Shown here piece by piece: positions 15,705 through 24,478 of a DNA stretch of 64,000 bases. Position 1 is the stretch's first letter. The number at the start of each line of letters is the position of its first letter. The notes under the pieces were generated by a model. That model saw only the letters and a list, made by a program, of their open reading frames with translations. It was not told the origin of the DNA and searched no databases. Source of the DNA: CAJXZP01 sp963974475 (GTDB taxonomy: Bacteria; Bacteroidota; Bacteroidia; Flavobacteriales_G; Salibacteraceae). A program made the position numbers and the translations under genes. The stretch spans positions 124,001 through 188,000 of the forward strand of contig CAXBCR010000003.1 in assembly GCA_963974475.1 (NCBI GenBank). The letters are read 5' to 3'.

Positions 15705-16568
15705 ATGAAAGGTATTATTTTAGCAGGCGGATCAGGCACAAGACTTCATCCATTAACTTTAGCTGTGAGTAAACAGTTAATGCCTATTTACGATAAACCA
15801 ATGATTTACTACCCGTTATCTACCTTAATGGATTCGGGTATTCGTGAGATTTTGATTATTTCTACCCCCCAAGATTTACCATTATTTGAAAAATTACTCG
15901 GAGATGGAAGTCAAATAGGGTGTCAATTTAAGTACATTGTTCAAGAAGTGCCCAATGGGTTGGCCCAAGCATTTGTAATTGGAAAAGAGTTTATTGGAGA
16001 TGATTCGGTAGCTTTAATTTTGGGAGATAATATCTTCTATGGAACCACATTAGCAGATAAACTAAAAGATGCGTTAAACCCAAAGGGAGGTGTAGTATTT
16101 GCATATCATGTTCGGGATCCAGAACGATATGGTGTAGTAGAGTTCGATACGGATGGTGTGGCTATTTCGATAGAGGAAAAACCCGAAAATCCGAAATCTA
16201 ATTTCGCAGTACCGGGGTTGTATTTTTACGATAATAATGTAATTAAAATAGCCGAAACCATTGAGCCGAGTGCACGTGGTGAATATGAAATTACGGATGT
16301 AAATAACGTGTATTTGGAACAAGGAAAGCTTAAAGTACAAGTGATTGATAGAGGTACCGCTTGGTTGGATACCGGAACTCATGCATCGTTGTTGCAAGCA
16401 GCGCAATTTGTGAATGTAATTGAAGAACGTCAAGGACTTCGCGTAGGTTGTATTGAAGAGGCAGCTTACCGAAATGGCTTTATTGATGATGCACAATTAC
16501 GCATTTTAGGTAATAAATTTATTAAAAGTGGGTACGGACAATACCTGCTAGACATTTTAGAAGAGTAA
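15705..16568 (+). CDS. rmlA: Glucose-1-phosphate thymidylyltransferase
   Basis: RmlA makes dTDP-glucose from dTTP and glucose-1-phosphate, the entry to dTDP-rhamnose and related envelope sugars. The nucleotide-binding GGSGTRLHPLT (about 7-17), YDKPMIYYPLS and the metal-binding LGDNIFYG (about 107-114) are clear. It has 287 residues, the usual short form. The next gene overlaps its stop by one base (TAATG), implying translational coupling with a polyprenyl synthase. No other rml genes are in the window. Confidence 0.94.
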   Translation: MKGIILAGGSGTRLHPLTLAVSKQLMPIYDKPMIYYPLSTLMDSGIREILIISTPQDLPLFEKLLGDGSQIGCQFKYIVQEVPNGLAQAFVIGKEFIGDDSVALILGDNIFYGTTLADKLKDALNPKGGVVFAYHVRDPERYGVVEFDTDGVAISIEEKPENPKSNFAVPGLYFYDNNVIKIAETIEPSARGEYEITDVNNVYLEQGKLKVQVIDRGTAWLDTGTHASLLQAAQFVNVIEERQGLRVGCIEEAAYRNGFIDDAQLRILGNKFIKSGYGQYLLDILEE

Positions 16569-17539
16569 TGCAGAAAATTAGTGATATTTCCAGTAAACTG
16601 GAAAGTGGAATTAAAAGGTTAGGACTGAATGGAAAGCCAAATGGCTTGTATGAACCCATCCGATATATTTTGAGTTTGGGTGGTAAACGCATCCGACCAT
16701 TGATGACGCTAATTGCAGCCGAAATGTTTGACTCTACTCCCTATAATGCTATGCCACAAGCTTTAGCTATAGAAGTGTTTCATAATTTCACATTGCTTCA
16801 TGATGACATAATGGATGAAGCACCATTACGAAGGAATCAAGAAACGGTTCATTTAAAATGGAATGTAAATACCGGAATTTTATCGGGCGATGCAATGCTT
16901 ATTAAAGCATACCAGCTTTTGAGTGCTACACCGCATATCTATTTACCAGAGATTTTAGCGCTCTTTAACGAAACAGCATTAGGTGTTTGCGAAGGGCAGC
17001 AATTGGACATGGAGTTTGAAGAGCGTAATGATGTTCAGATTCCGGAGTATATTGAAATGATTCGGCTAAAAACTGCTGTTTTGTTGGCATGTGCATTAAA
17101 AACGGGAGCCATTATAGGGGGCGCTGAAAATGACGCCATGGATAAAATGTATGAAATTGGCGAAAATTTGGGGATTGCATTTCAACTGCAAGACGATATT
17201 CTGGATGCTTTTGGTACGGCTAAAATAGGAAAGCGACAAGGCGGTGATATTATTTCTAATAAGAAAACCTATTTATTGATCACTGCGTTAAAAGAAGCGA
17301 AAGGGGAAACCTTAGCGGAATTAAATAAATGGATTGAGGCTAAAGAATTTGACGAGGAAGAAAAAGTAGCGGCCGTGTTACGCATTTTTGAAAAGCTGAA
17401 TGTTCGCGCTATTTCTGAAAAAGAAATGAGTATTTATTCCGATAAAGCGTTTAAAAGTCTAGACGCGCTAGCACTAACTGTGGAGAAAAAGGCAAATATA
17501 CTTTCGGTAATGAATACCTTGTTAAAACGAGAATTTTAG
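16568..17539 (+). CDS. Polyprenyl diphosphate synthase (trans type)
   Basis: Condenses isopentenyl diphosphate onto an allylic diphosphate to make a chain for quinones, carotenoids or related lipids. The first aspartate-rich motif DDIMD is at 79-83 and the second (DDILDAFG) near 209-216; GGKRIRP binds IPP. Length 323 residues is standard. The chain length cannot be read reliably; the residues before DDIMD (NFTLLH) would be the place to look. It sits between rmlA and an unknown gene in a tight cluster. Confidence 0.92.
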   Translation: MQKISDISSKLESGIKRLGLNGKPNGLYEPIRYILSLGGKRIRPLMTLIAAEMFDSTPYNAMPQALAIEVFHNFTLLHDDIMDEAPLRRNQETVHLKWNVNTGILSGDAMLIKAYQLLSATPHIYLPEILALFNETALGVCEGQQLDMEFEERNDVQIPEYIEMIRLKTAVLLACALKTGAIIGGAENDAMDKMYEIGENLGIAFQLQDDILDAFGTAKIGKRQGGDIISNKKTYLLITALKEAKGETLAELNKWIEAKEFDEEEKVAAVLRIFEKLNVRAISEKEMSIYSDKAFKSLDALALTVEKKANILSVMNTLLKREF

Positions 17540-17545
17540 ATTGAG

Positions 17546-17908
17546 ATGAAAGCACTTCAATGGCAAAAATCTAATCAAGAATTGGTGGTTAAATACCCTG
17601 ATTTAACCCAAAAAGTATGGGCTCAAGTAATAAAAGATTTTTCGCTTGAGGCAATGGAAATCAACGAGATTGAAGTGACCACATTGGATGAAATTTACAA
17701 CCAAGTTTATCCAGAAGTAACACGGTTTATCAAGTTTGATTTCAACGCGCTGATGCGGTTGCTTTATAGAATTGATATCAGTGAGTTGGCCGTAAAAAAA
17801 CAAATGGATCTTATGCCAGATGACACCGCTCAAGCTATCAGTAGCTTAATAGTGAAACGAGAAATCCAAAAGGTGGTGCTAAGAAAACAATTTAGTGCAG
17901 GAATATAA
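17546..17908 (+). CDS. Conserved-looking 120-aa protein, unknown
   Basis: A 120-residue soluble, mainly helical protein with a cluster of YPEVTRFIKFDFNALMRLLY in the middle. It starts six bases after the polyprenyl synthase and so belongs to that operon. I recognise no domain; the sequence has normal coding character, and a function in or near isoprenoid metabolism would be guesswork. Confidence 0.75.
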   Translation: MKALQWQKSNQELVVKYPDLTQKVWAQVIKDFSLEAMEINEIEVTTLDEIYNQVYPEVTRFIKFDFNALMRLLYRIDISELAVKKQMDLMPDDTAQAISSLIVKREIQKVVLRKQFSAGI

Positions 17909-18252
17909 ATTGCACAATTAATCAATAGTATTACATTTGCCGACCTTAGTTTTTGAGTTAGGCTTGAAGATTGGGGGAATGTAGTTGTGGGGCTGAAAGT
18001 GAAATTTCACTTTTGGTTAGGCTTCTAGAAATGAATTTCGTTTGTGAAAGCGATAAAAATGAATATCCTTGGTTTAGGTTAGTTGGATTTGATTATCCTA
18101 CGGATTTGGGTCGGATTAAATGAGAATATTTTTTGCTAAAGCTTAGGGTGGAATTAGAATATTTTTTGCTAAAGCTACGGTTGGATTTAGAATATTTTTT
18201 CTAAAGCTAGTGATATTAAGAATATCCTACGCTAAAGCTACGGATATTAAGA
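17909..18252. repeat. Gene-free region with degenerate palindromic repeats
   Basis: Four degenerate copies of AGAATATTTTTTGCTAAAGC plus a short tail begin near 18123, 18156, 18189 and 18219, spaced 30-33 bp. The last copy forms an inverted repeat, AATATCC (18221-18227) against GGATATT (18242-18248). Upstream is a perfect 18-bp palindrome, AAAGTGAAATTTCACTTT (17996-18013), and duplicated TTAGGCTT strings (17958, 18017). The array ends five bases before tRNA-Ala. No ORF is supported. Confidence 0.75.
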
Positions 18253-18329
18253 GGGGGATTAGCTCAGTTGGCTAGAGCGTTTGACTGGCAGTCAAGAGGT
18301 CATCGGTTCGATTCCGATATTCTCCACCA
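18253..18329 (+). tRNA. tRNA-Ala (anticodon GGC)
   Basis: A full cloverleaf can be drawn: acceptor GGGGGAT with ATTCTCC including the G3-U70 pair that marks alanine tRNAs, D arm AGCTCAGTTGGCTAGAGC, anticodon loop CTGGCAG giving GGC, T arm with GGTTCGATTCC. The CCA end is encoded (18327-18329). Confidence 0.93.
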
Positions 18330-18337
18330 ATGATTAG

Positions 18338-18368
18338 AAAGGGTTTCAAGAAATTGAAGCCCTTTTTT
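18338..18368 (+). terminator. Terminator of tRNA-Ala
   Basis: AAAGGGTTTCAA (18338-18349) pairs with TTGAAGCCCTTT (18354-18365) around a GAAA loop, with one G-T pair, followed by T. Confidence 0.88.
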
Positions 18369-18484
18369 GTGCGAAGTTTTCTTAATGGGTACTCCGCAAG
18401 GATTTAACTAAACTTAATTAGACTAATTTAAAGAAAAGAACCCCTTTCTCAATTGCATAAATATTTGCATTATTGCACCGTAAT

Positions 18485-18557
18485 GGCTGCGTAGTTCAAT
18501 GGATAGAATAGAAGTTTCCTAAACTTTAGATCCAGGTTCGATTCCTGGCGCGGCTAC
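18485..18557 (+). tRNA. tRNA-Arg (anticodon CCT)
   Basis: The acceptor GGCTGCG pairs with CGCGGCT (two G-T/T-G pairs), the D arm has TAGTTCAATGGATAGAATA, the anticodon loop TTCCTAA gives CCT, and the T arm has GGTTCGATTCC. CCA is not encoded, unlike the alanine tRNA nearby. Confidence 0.9.
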
Positions 18558-18576
18558 AATACTAAAAGCGCAAATC

Positions 18577-19764
18577 ATGTCGAATTCCGTGTTTTCGAAG
18601 CTTAGGTTGAAGCTACAGGTAATGCTGAGCTTTTTGGTGATTGCGGCCTTGTTGGGTTTTTCGCTGAGACTGATTCACGCGGGGGTTATTTCAGCTAATT
18701 TCAAACATATTTTACACACCCATTCACACATCGTTTTGTTAGGATGGTTGTATAATGCCGTGGTGGTTATTCTACAATATTCCATTTTCAAAAAAGAGGA
18801 AGGCCCCATGAATCGTATATTTTGGTTGAGCCAACTTACGTTTTTAGGCATGATGCTTTCCTTTCCGTTTCAAGGGTATGCTTTTGCGTCTATTACCTTC
18901 TCTACATTGTATTTGTTTTGTTCGTACGCCTTGGTCTATTACCTGTTTAAATACAGTAAAACGGTTGCAAATAAAAATGTAGGGTCCCTAATTAAATGGA
19001 GTGGAGTGTATCTCGTATTATCCAGTTTTGGACCTTTTTCGCTAGGATTTATCATGGCCAAGGGGCTCGGAGATACCTTTTGGTTTAACCTATCTATTTA
19101 TTGGTTTTTACATTTTCTGTACAATGGCTTTTTTGCTTTAATCGTGTTCGCATTCATATTGTCGCGAATTAAAAGTGAGAACTATCAAAAGCTCATTTCT
19201 AGGCTAATGATTTTTTCTGTATTGCCCTTGTATGGTTTATCGGTATTATGGTTATCACCAAATAATTCGGTATATGTGATTGCCTTTTTAGGGGCTTTGT
19301 TTCAATTTGTGGCCTTTGCATTGTTGTTGGCTAACAAAGGGTTAAAAAGTTTATTCACTACCTTTTGGCCTAAAACGCTTTTAAAATTAGCTATGGTTTC
19401 ATACGGGTTAAAGATGATTTTTCAAGTGGCTTCGGTTCTTCCATTTATTCAAGACTTTTTAACGGAGACGGTGTCTTATGCCGTTATCGGGTTTATTCAC
19501 TTGGTGATGCTTGGGTTTTTCACTCTTTTTGTATTGGCTGTTTTTATAGAAAGCCAATGGATTAAAATTTCACGTGAGGTTAGCATTGGGTTGATTTGCA
19601 TTATTCTAGGAATTCTTCTTTCAGAGAGCTTTTTATTTGGTCAAAGTATTGCCGTGTTTTATTCCTTACACTTTATGCCTAATTATTTTGAATGGTTAGC
19701 GGCCGTTAGTTCCTTAATGCCTATTGGTTTTGCATTGCTATTATGGATGTTGTTTAAAAAGTAA
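18577..19764 (+). CDS. Polytopic membrane protein with HTHSH motif, unknown
   Basis: A 395-residue protein of roughly 10-12 hydrophobic helices. After the first helix comes ILHTHSHIVLLGWLYNAV, a helix with three closely spaced potential metal or haem ligands; further conserved-looking histidines are in FLHFLYNGFF and GFIHLVMLGFF. This recalls the haem-copper oxidase subunit I and NnrS-like superfamilies, but the usual oxidase motif set is not complete, so I keep the call open. It starts 20 nt after tRNA-Arg and has no same-strand partner downstream. Confidence 0.7.
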   Translation: MSNSVFSKLRLKLQVMLSFLVIAALLGFSLRLIHAGVISANFKHILHTHSHIVLLGWLYNAVVVILQYSIFKKEEGPMNRIFWLSQLTFLGMMLSFPFQGYAFASITFSTLYLFCSYALVYYLFKYSKTVANKNVGSLIKWSGVYLVLSSFGPFSLGFIMAKGLGDTFWFNLSIYWFLHFLYNGFFALIVFAFILSRIKSENYQKLISRLMIFSVLPLYGLSVLWLSPNNSVYVIAFLGALFQFVAFALLLANKGLKSLFTTFWPKTLLKLAMVSYGLKMIFQVASVLPFIQDFLTETVSYAVIGFIHLVMLGFFTLFVLAVFIESQWIKISREVSIGLICIILGILLSESFLFGQSIAVFYSLHFMPNYFEWLAAVSSLMPIGFALLLWMLFKK

Positions 19765-19777
19765 AAAAGTTAAAATA

Positions 19778-19909
19778 TCACGGAAAACCATTAGAAGAAT
19801 AACCATAGAATTGCCCTTCATTTGTATCGATTCGAAAATCAAGGATGAATAGCTGTTTGCTTTCAATAGAATGAAAATTCTGGGGCAAGGGTTCGGACGC
19901 ATAGCCGGG
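19778..19909 (-). pseudogene. Possible 3' remnant of a lost gene
   Basis: On the minus strand one frame reads 43 protein-like residues (PGYASEPLPQNFHSIESKQL, then an ILDFRIDTNEGQFYGYSSNG stretch) up to a TGA at 19780-19778. Upstream in the same frame are two stops within 30 nt and no start. It looks like the C-terminal end of a decayed gene; chance coding-like sequence is the alternative. Confidence 0.25.
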
Positions 19910-20061
19910 CTAAATCAAATGGAAGGATTCCTAAACCAGGTACTATTTAGTTGCACAATTTAAATGTACCTCAAACCCCTTACCCACTTTTGTTTGTTGT
20001 TCATCCCCTTGGATGCAAACATTTTACGAGTGGGTAGATTATTGAGCGTAAAAAAACTGTT

Positions 20062-20094
20062 CCATTCTGACTGCTTTAGGTGGAATGGTTTTTT
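20062..20094 (+). terminator. Isolated hairpin with T tract
   Basis: CCATTC (20062-20067) pairs with GAATGG (20083-20088), followed by six T. The rest of 19910-20160 holds no supported gene; the hairpin could end a short untranslated transcript from about 19980 or read-through from the membrane protein gene. Confidence 0.45.
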
Positions 20095-20170
20095 GCGTTC
20101 TAATCAATGGGTAATAAATCAAAATTAGGGTGTTAAGCATCTACAGGTAATATAAATATAGCGCAAAAAA

Positions 20171-20217
20171 AAACGGGAATGCCTGTCTCATTATGAGCCA
20201 AATCATTCCCGTTTTTT
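20171..20217. terminator. Terminator of asd, symmetric
   Basis: AAACGGGAATG (20171-20181) pairs with CATTCCCGTTT (20204-20214), with T or A runs on both sides; a small palindrome CTCATTATGAG lies in the loop. It starts four bases after the asd stop on the minus strand. Confidence 0.85.
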
Positions 20218-20220
20218 GAG

Positions 20221-21210
20221 TTAAACTAACTTGTTTTTAATCAAATACTCTGCTATTTGAATGGTATTTGTGGCGGCTCCCTTTCTAAGGTTGTCGGCTA
20301 CAACCCACATGTTTAATGTATTGGGTTGACTTTCGTCTCTTCGTAATCTCCCTACAAAAACTTCATCGCGATGATGTGCATATTTTGGCATCGGGTAGGT
20401 GTTTGTATCCGGGTTATCTTGTAATACAATTCCATCTGTTTCGTGCATTATTTTACGTACATCATTGATGTCAAATTCCTGCTTAAATTCTACATTGATA
20501 GCTTCAGAATGACCTCCTTCTACCGGAACCCGTACTGCAGTGGCAGTAATCGCCAAATTAGGGTCGCCCAATATTTTTCTTGGTTCCTCTACCAATTTCA
20601 TTTCCTCTTTGGTGTAATCGTTTTCCAAGAAAATATCGCAATGCGGCAAACAATTTTTGTCGATGGTATACGGATAAACCATTTCACCTGTTACCTCGTT
20701 CCGTTCGTTTTCCATTTGTTGTACAGCTGCTTTTCCGGTGCCCGAAATAGACTGATAAGTCGAAATAACGATTCTTTTAATTCCATATTTAACTTTTAAT
20801 GGAGCTAATGCCATTACCATTTGAATGGTGGAACAATTTGGATTGGCTATAATTTTATCTTCCTTAGTTAAAAGGTCTGCATTGATTTCAGGAACAATAA
20901 GTTTGTGTGCTGGATTCATTCGCCAAGCCGAAGAATTATCAATTACGGTCGTTCCAACAGCCGCAAATTTGGGGGCCCATTCCAATGATGTTTCTCCACC
21001 TGCAGAAAATAATGCTATTTCTGGTTTGGCGGCAATGGCATCTTCCATCGATACAATCTTAACCTTCTTGCCGTTGAAAGTGATTTCCTTACCTACCGAC
21101 TTCTTGGAAGCAACCGGCAATAAGGTATCAATATTCATTTGGCGTTCCTCCAATAATTGAAGCATCACCCTTCCTACCATTCCGGTAGCTCCTACAACAG
21201 CAATTTTCAT
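20221..21210 (-). CDS. asd: Aspartate-semialdehyde dehydrogenase
   Basis: Reduces aspartyl phosphate to aspartate semialdehyde, the branch point to lysine/diaminopimelate, methionine and threonine. The NADP loop GATGMVGRVML is at 8-18, the catalytic cysteine is residue 126 in NPNCSTIQ, and the active-site histidine lies in PVEGGHSEAINVEF. Length 329 residues is normal. It is transcribed alone, with its own terminator; lysC, the preceding enzyme, is about 40 kb away. Confidence 0.96.
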   Translation of the reverse strand: MKIAVVGATGMVGRVMLQLLEERQMNIDTLLPVASKKSVGKEITFNGKKVKIVSMEDAIAAKPEIALFSAGGETSLEWAPKFAAVGTTVIDNSSAWRMNPAHKLIVPEINADLLTKEDKIIANPNCSTIQMVMALAPLKVKYGIKRIVISTYQSISGTGKAAVQQMENERNEVTGEMVYPYTIDKNCLPHCDIFLENDYTKEEMKLVEEPRKILGDPNLAITATAVRVPVEGGHSEAINVEFKQEFDINDVRKIMHETDGIVLQDNPDTNTYPMPKYAHHRDEVFVGRLRRDESQPNTLNMWVVADNLRKGAATNTIQIAEYLIKNKLV

Positions 21211-21394
21211 GTTTAAAATTTTTGCAATGTTAGGTATTTTTTCGCCATTTTAAAACAAAGTTTAACACTTCGTAACTATTTGTAATTCTTGTATTTATAA
21301 TGTATTTTGTATATTTAAAGACTATACTGGCTAAAATAATTTTCAAAGAAATGCAACACACTTAAATTTATGCCGGTCTTTTTAATCAAGTGGG

Positions 21395-21402
21395 TAAATT
21401 TG
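21395..21402 (+). promoter_or_regulatory. -7 box before the outer-membrane barrel gene
   Basis: TAAATTTG matches TAnnTTTG, 44 nt before the ATG at 21447. No clear -33 box. Confidence 0.5.
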
Positions 21403-21446
21403 GCTCCCCCATTTGAATGAACAAAAACAATTAAAACATCATACAC

Positions 21447-22304
21447 ATGAAAAGATTTACTGTACTAATTGCATTGGCTGCCTTTACCGGAGTTTACGCC
21501 CAAGAAGAAAACCCAACCGTACCTGAAATTCCTGAACCAGTATCCGTTACACAAGATACCTCTACCGTTCGAGTGAACGGAAAAAGAATTATCATCATTT
21601 CAGATACCAAAGTAGAGGAGAAGAAAGAAAAAACAAATACACGCGTTGTTTCTATTTTTTCTACCCGTAGAAATCGGGTTTGGGAAGGATTTGAAATTGG
21701 ATTCACCGGAGTAAGTTATACTTCCGATTTTAATACATCTATTCCTGCGGGTTTGGAATATTTCGACCCTATAGAATCTAACTCCATTAATTGGGCAATT
21801 AACCCGTTTGAATTAGATGTGCGAATTATTAATGAGTATGTAAAATTTTCTACCGGTTTGGGCTATATGGCAAAAAACTTCACGTTAGCCAATAATTACC
21901 TGTTAACCAAAGACCCTGACGGAATAACTAGAGGTTACCAAGATCATACACGTACCTTGGTTCGAAACCGTTTCCGTACTGGATATATTACCGCTCCGGC
22001 TATGCTGTATTTTAATACAGATAAAGACCCTTCCAGAGCTTTTAGAGTTGGAGCTGGTGTGGTTGGCGGAGTAAAAATATTTGAAGCTTATCGATTAAAA
22101 CATTACCAGAACGGGCATAAAACCCGCGAAAAGTATAACGGAGGATACAATGCCAATCCATTTATGTTGGATCTAAGAGCAGTAGTAGGTTACGGAGGAA
22201 TGAATTTATATGCCACCTATTCTACGCAAGGATTATTCGATTCTGGCAAAGGACCGGAAGTGTATCCATTCACAATAGGTATTGCATTTGTAAATAGTTA
22301 CTAA
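21447..22304 (+). CDS. Outer-membrane beta-barrel protein (PorT-like)
   Basis: A 285-residue exported protein: signal peptide MKRFTVLIALAAFTGVYA, a proline/valine-rich spacer with RVNGKRIIIISDTK, then from about residue 80 alternating aromatic strands (WEGFEIGFTGVSY, FSTGLGYMAKNFTL, FRVGAGVVGGVKIF) ending with the aromatic C-terminus AFVNSY. This is the layout of eight- to ten-stranded Bacteroidota barrels of the PorT/OmpA-like beta-barrel group. The role is unknown. A small exported protein gene follows 18 nt later. Confidence 0.75.
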   Translation: MKRFTVLIALAAFTGVYAQEENPTVPEIPEPVSVTQDTSTVRVNGKRIIIISDTKVEEKKEKTNTRVVSIFSTRRNRVWEGFEIGFTGVSYTSDFNTSIPAGLEYFDPIESNSINWAINPFELDVRIINEYVKFSTGLGYMAKNFTLANNYLLTKDPDGITRGYQDHTRTLVRNRFRTGYITAPAMLYFNTDKDPSRAFRVGAGVVGGVKIFEAYRLKHYQNGHKTREKYNGGYNANPFMLDLRAVVGYGGMNLYATYSTQGLFDSGKGPEVYPFTIGIAFVNSY

Positions 22305-22322
22305 CCGCTAATTTTCAGTCTG

Positions 22323-22670
22323 ATGATAAATACATTTAAAATTCTTATAATTAGTTTGATTTTGTGGGTGTTCCAATCATTTACACTTAAATCAAATAGT
22401 AATATTATTGGCTCGTACGGAGTTTCAACCAACGATCCATCCGTAATTGAAATGGTGATTAAAGAAGATCATACTTTTATTTATAAGGATTTCTCTAATC
22501 CCAATAGTCGAATTAATATTTCAGGAAGTTGGGAATTGGTCAAGGGGCAAGAGGTGTTGTTAACTTCTAATTTTAAGGGAAAATTCCATAATAAATGGAA
22601 ATTCTCAACCGATGGTAATGTTGCCAAATCAAGAAGAGGGATGACTTTTTATACTCTGCGTAAAAACTAA
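22323..22670 (+). CDS. Small exported lipocalin-like protein, unknown
   Basis: A 115-residue protein with a signal peptide (about 1-22) followed by a short beta-rich domain: IIGSYGVS, VIEMVIKEDHTFIYKDF, NISGSWELVKGQEVLLT. The alternation and the GSW strand resemble lipocalin-like/NlpE-type Bacteroidota barrels. No lipobox cysteine is seen. It shares an operon with the outer-membrane barrel gene and ends before a strong terminator. Confidence 0.65.
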   Translation: MINTFKILIISLILWVFQSFTLKSNSNIIGSYGVSTNDPSVIEMVIKEDHTFIYKDFSNPNSRINISGSWELVKGQEVLLTSNFKGKFHNKWKFSTDGNVAKSRRGMTFYTLRKN

Positions 22671-22751
22671 AAACTTGAGTTTGGAATATACTATTTCAAC
22701 TGGCGTTGCCCGGTAATTAGCTACGAAATATTTAATAGCATAGATGTATCT

Positions 22752-22788
22752 GCCTTGTTTTCTCCCGTAGAAAACAGGGCTTTTTTTT
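22752..22788 (+). terminator. Terminator behind the small exported protein
   Basis: GCCTTGTTTTC (22752-22762) pairs with GAAAACAGGGC (22770-22780), one G-T pair, and eight T follow. Confidence 0.85.
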
Positions 22789-22904
22789 AACAAAATATGC
22801 GAAGATAGGGTCTTCAAAACACTTGCTAATTGCCTCATAAATAATAAGATTATCAATTTATTAAAAAAAGTGATTTTTGATTATAATATAGGTCAAAAAA
22901 AAAC

Positions 22905-22912
22905 TACTTTTG
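22905..22912 (+). promoter_or_regulatory. -7 box of atpDC
   Basis: TACTTTTG matches TAnnTTTG, 45 nt before the atpD ATG, preceded by an A tract. Confidence 0.55.
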
Positions 22913-22957
22913 CCGCCTTAAATTGAAACTGAGTTTTAAATAATAAGCATACTCGAT

Positions 22958-24466
22958 ATGTCTGAATCAAAAGGAAAAATTTCCCAAGTAATTGGAGCGG
23001 TAATTGATGTTACCTTCGAAGGTGACCAAACCTTACCAAAGTTATTCGATGCACTTTCTGTAAAAAGAGAAGATGGATTAGAGATTGTATTAGAAGTACA
23101 ACAACACATTGGAGAAGATACCGTAAGAACTATTGCCATGGATTCGTCTGATGGTTTTAGCCGTGGAATGGTAGTGACCCCAATGGGAAAAGCTATTTCA
23201 ATGCCTGTAGGCGAAGCTATTAATGGACGTTTGTTTAACGTTATCGGTAATAGTATTGATGGAATGCCAAACTTGGATAGAACGAACGAAATGCCAATTC
23301 ACAGAGGGGCTCCTCGTTTCGAAGATCTTTCTACTTCTTCGGAAGTACTTTTCACAGGTATTAAAGTAATCGACTTAATTGAACCTTACGTAAAAGGTGG
23401 TAAAATTGGTCTTTTCGGTGGTGCTGGTGTTGGTAAAACAGTATTAATTCAAGAGCTAATTAATAACATTGCAAAAGGACACGATGGTCTTTCAGTATTT
23501 GCCGGTGTAGGTGAACGTACTCGTGAGGGTAATGATTTATTGAGAGAGATGTTGGAATCTGGTATTATCAATTACGGTGAAGCATTCATGAAATCAATGG
23601 AAGCAGGTAAATGGGACTTAAGTCTTGTAGATACTGCCAAATTGAAAGAATCTAAAGCAGCATTCGTTTTCGGTCAAATGAACGAACCTCCTGGTGCACG
23701 TGCACGTGTAGCTTTATCAGGTCTTACTCTTGCGGAATATTACCGTGATGGTGATGCAGATAGCAACGAAGCAGGGAAAGATATTCTTTTCTTTATTGAT
23801 AACATTTTCCGTTTCACTCAAGCTGGTTCAGAAGTTTCAGCATTGTTAGGTCGTATGCCATCAGCGGTAGGTTACCAACCAACTTTGGCAACAGAGATGG
23901 GGGCAATGCAAGAGCGTATTACTTCTACTAAAAATGGTTCTATTACATCTGTACAAGCGGTATACGTTCCTGCAGATGATTTAACGGATCCAGCACCAGC
24001 TACAACGTTTGCTCACTTGGATGCAACAACTGTACTTTCACGTAAAATTGCAGAGTTAGGAATTTATCCAGCAGTGGATCCATTGGATTCTACTTCTCGT
24101 ATCTTAACTCCGGATGTGGTAGGTGAAGAGCATTACGAAACGGCACAAAGAGTAAAAGAAATTCTACAACGTTACAAAGAGTTGCAAGATATTATCGCAA
24201 TTTTAGGTATGGACGAGCTTTCTGAAGAAGATAAAGCTGCTGTTCACCGCGCTCGTAGAGTTCAACGTTTCTTGTCGCAACCTTTCCACGTAGCTGAGCA
24301 ATTTACCGGACTTCAAGGAGTTTTGGTATCTATCGAAGATACAATTAAAGGTTTCAACATGATTATTGATGGTGAATTGGATCAATATCCAGAAGCAGCA
24401 TTCAACTTGAAAGGAAATATTGAAGACGTAATTGCTGCTGGAGAAAAACAGTTAGCTAGCGTATAA
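22958..24466 (+). CDS. atpD: F1 ATP synthase subunit beta
   Basis: The catalytic subunit of F1, making ATP at the inner membrane from rotation of the central stalk. The P loop GGAGVGKT lies near residues 153-160, GERTREGNDL and the ATPase signature PAVDPLDSTSR are intact, and the 502-residue length matches Bacteroidota beta subunits. atpC follows by 12 nt; the other F1Fo genes are absent from the window, as usual in Flavobacteriia where atpDC stand apart. Confidence 0.98.
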   Translation: MSESKGKISQVIGAVIDVTFEGDQTLPKLFDALSVKREDGLEIVLEVQQHIGEDTVRTIAMDSSDGFSRGMVVTPMGKAISMPVGEAINGRLFNVIGNSIDGMPNLDRTNEMPIHRGAPRFEDLSTSSEVLFTGIKVIDLIEPYVKGGKIGLFGGAGVGKTVLIQELINNIAKGHDGLSVFAGVGERTREGNDLLREMLESGIINYGEAFMKSMEAGKWDLSLVDTAKLKESKAAFVFGQMNEPPGARARVALSGLTLAEYYRDGDADSNEAGKDILFFIDNIFRFTQAGSEVSALLGRMPSAVGYQPTLATEMGAMQERITSTKNGSITSVQAVYVPADDLTDPAPATTFAHLDATTVLSRKIAELGIYPAVDPLDSTSRILTPDVVGEEHYETAQRVKEILQRYKELQDIIAILGMDELSEEDKAAVHRARRVQRFLSQPFHVAEQFTGLQGVLVSIEDTIKGFNMIIDGELDQYPEAAFNLKGNIEDVIAAGEKQLASV

Positions 24467-24478
24467 AACTAAAAGAAT

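Noticed and set aside
18123..18248. CRISPR or attachment site
   Set aside because: Repeats are short, degenerate and lack spacers of constant length; no integrase gene or direct repeat of the tRNA 3' end was found nearby.
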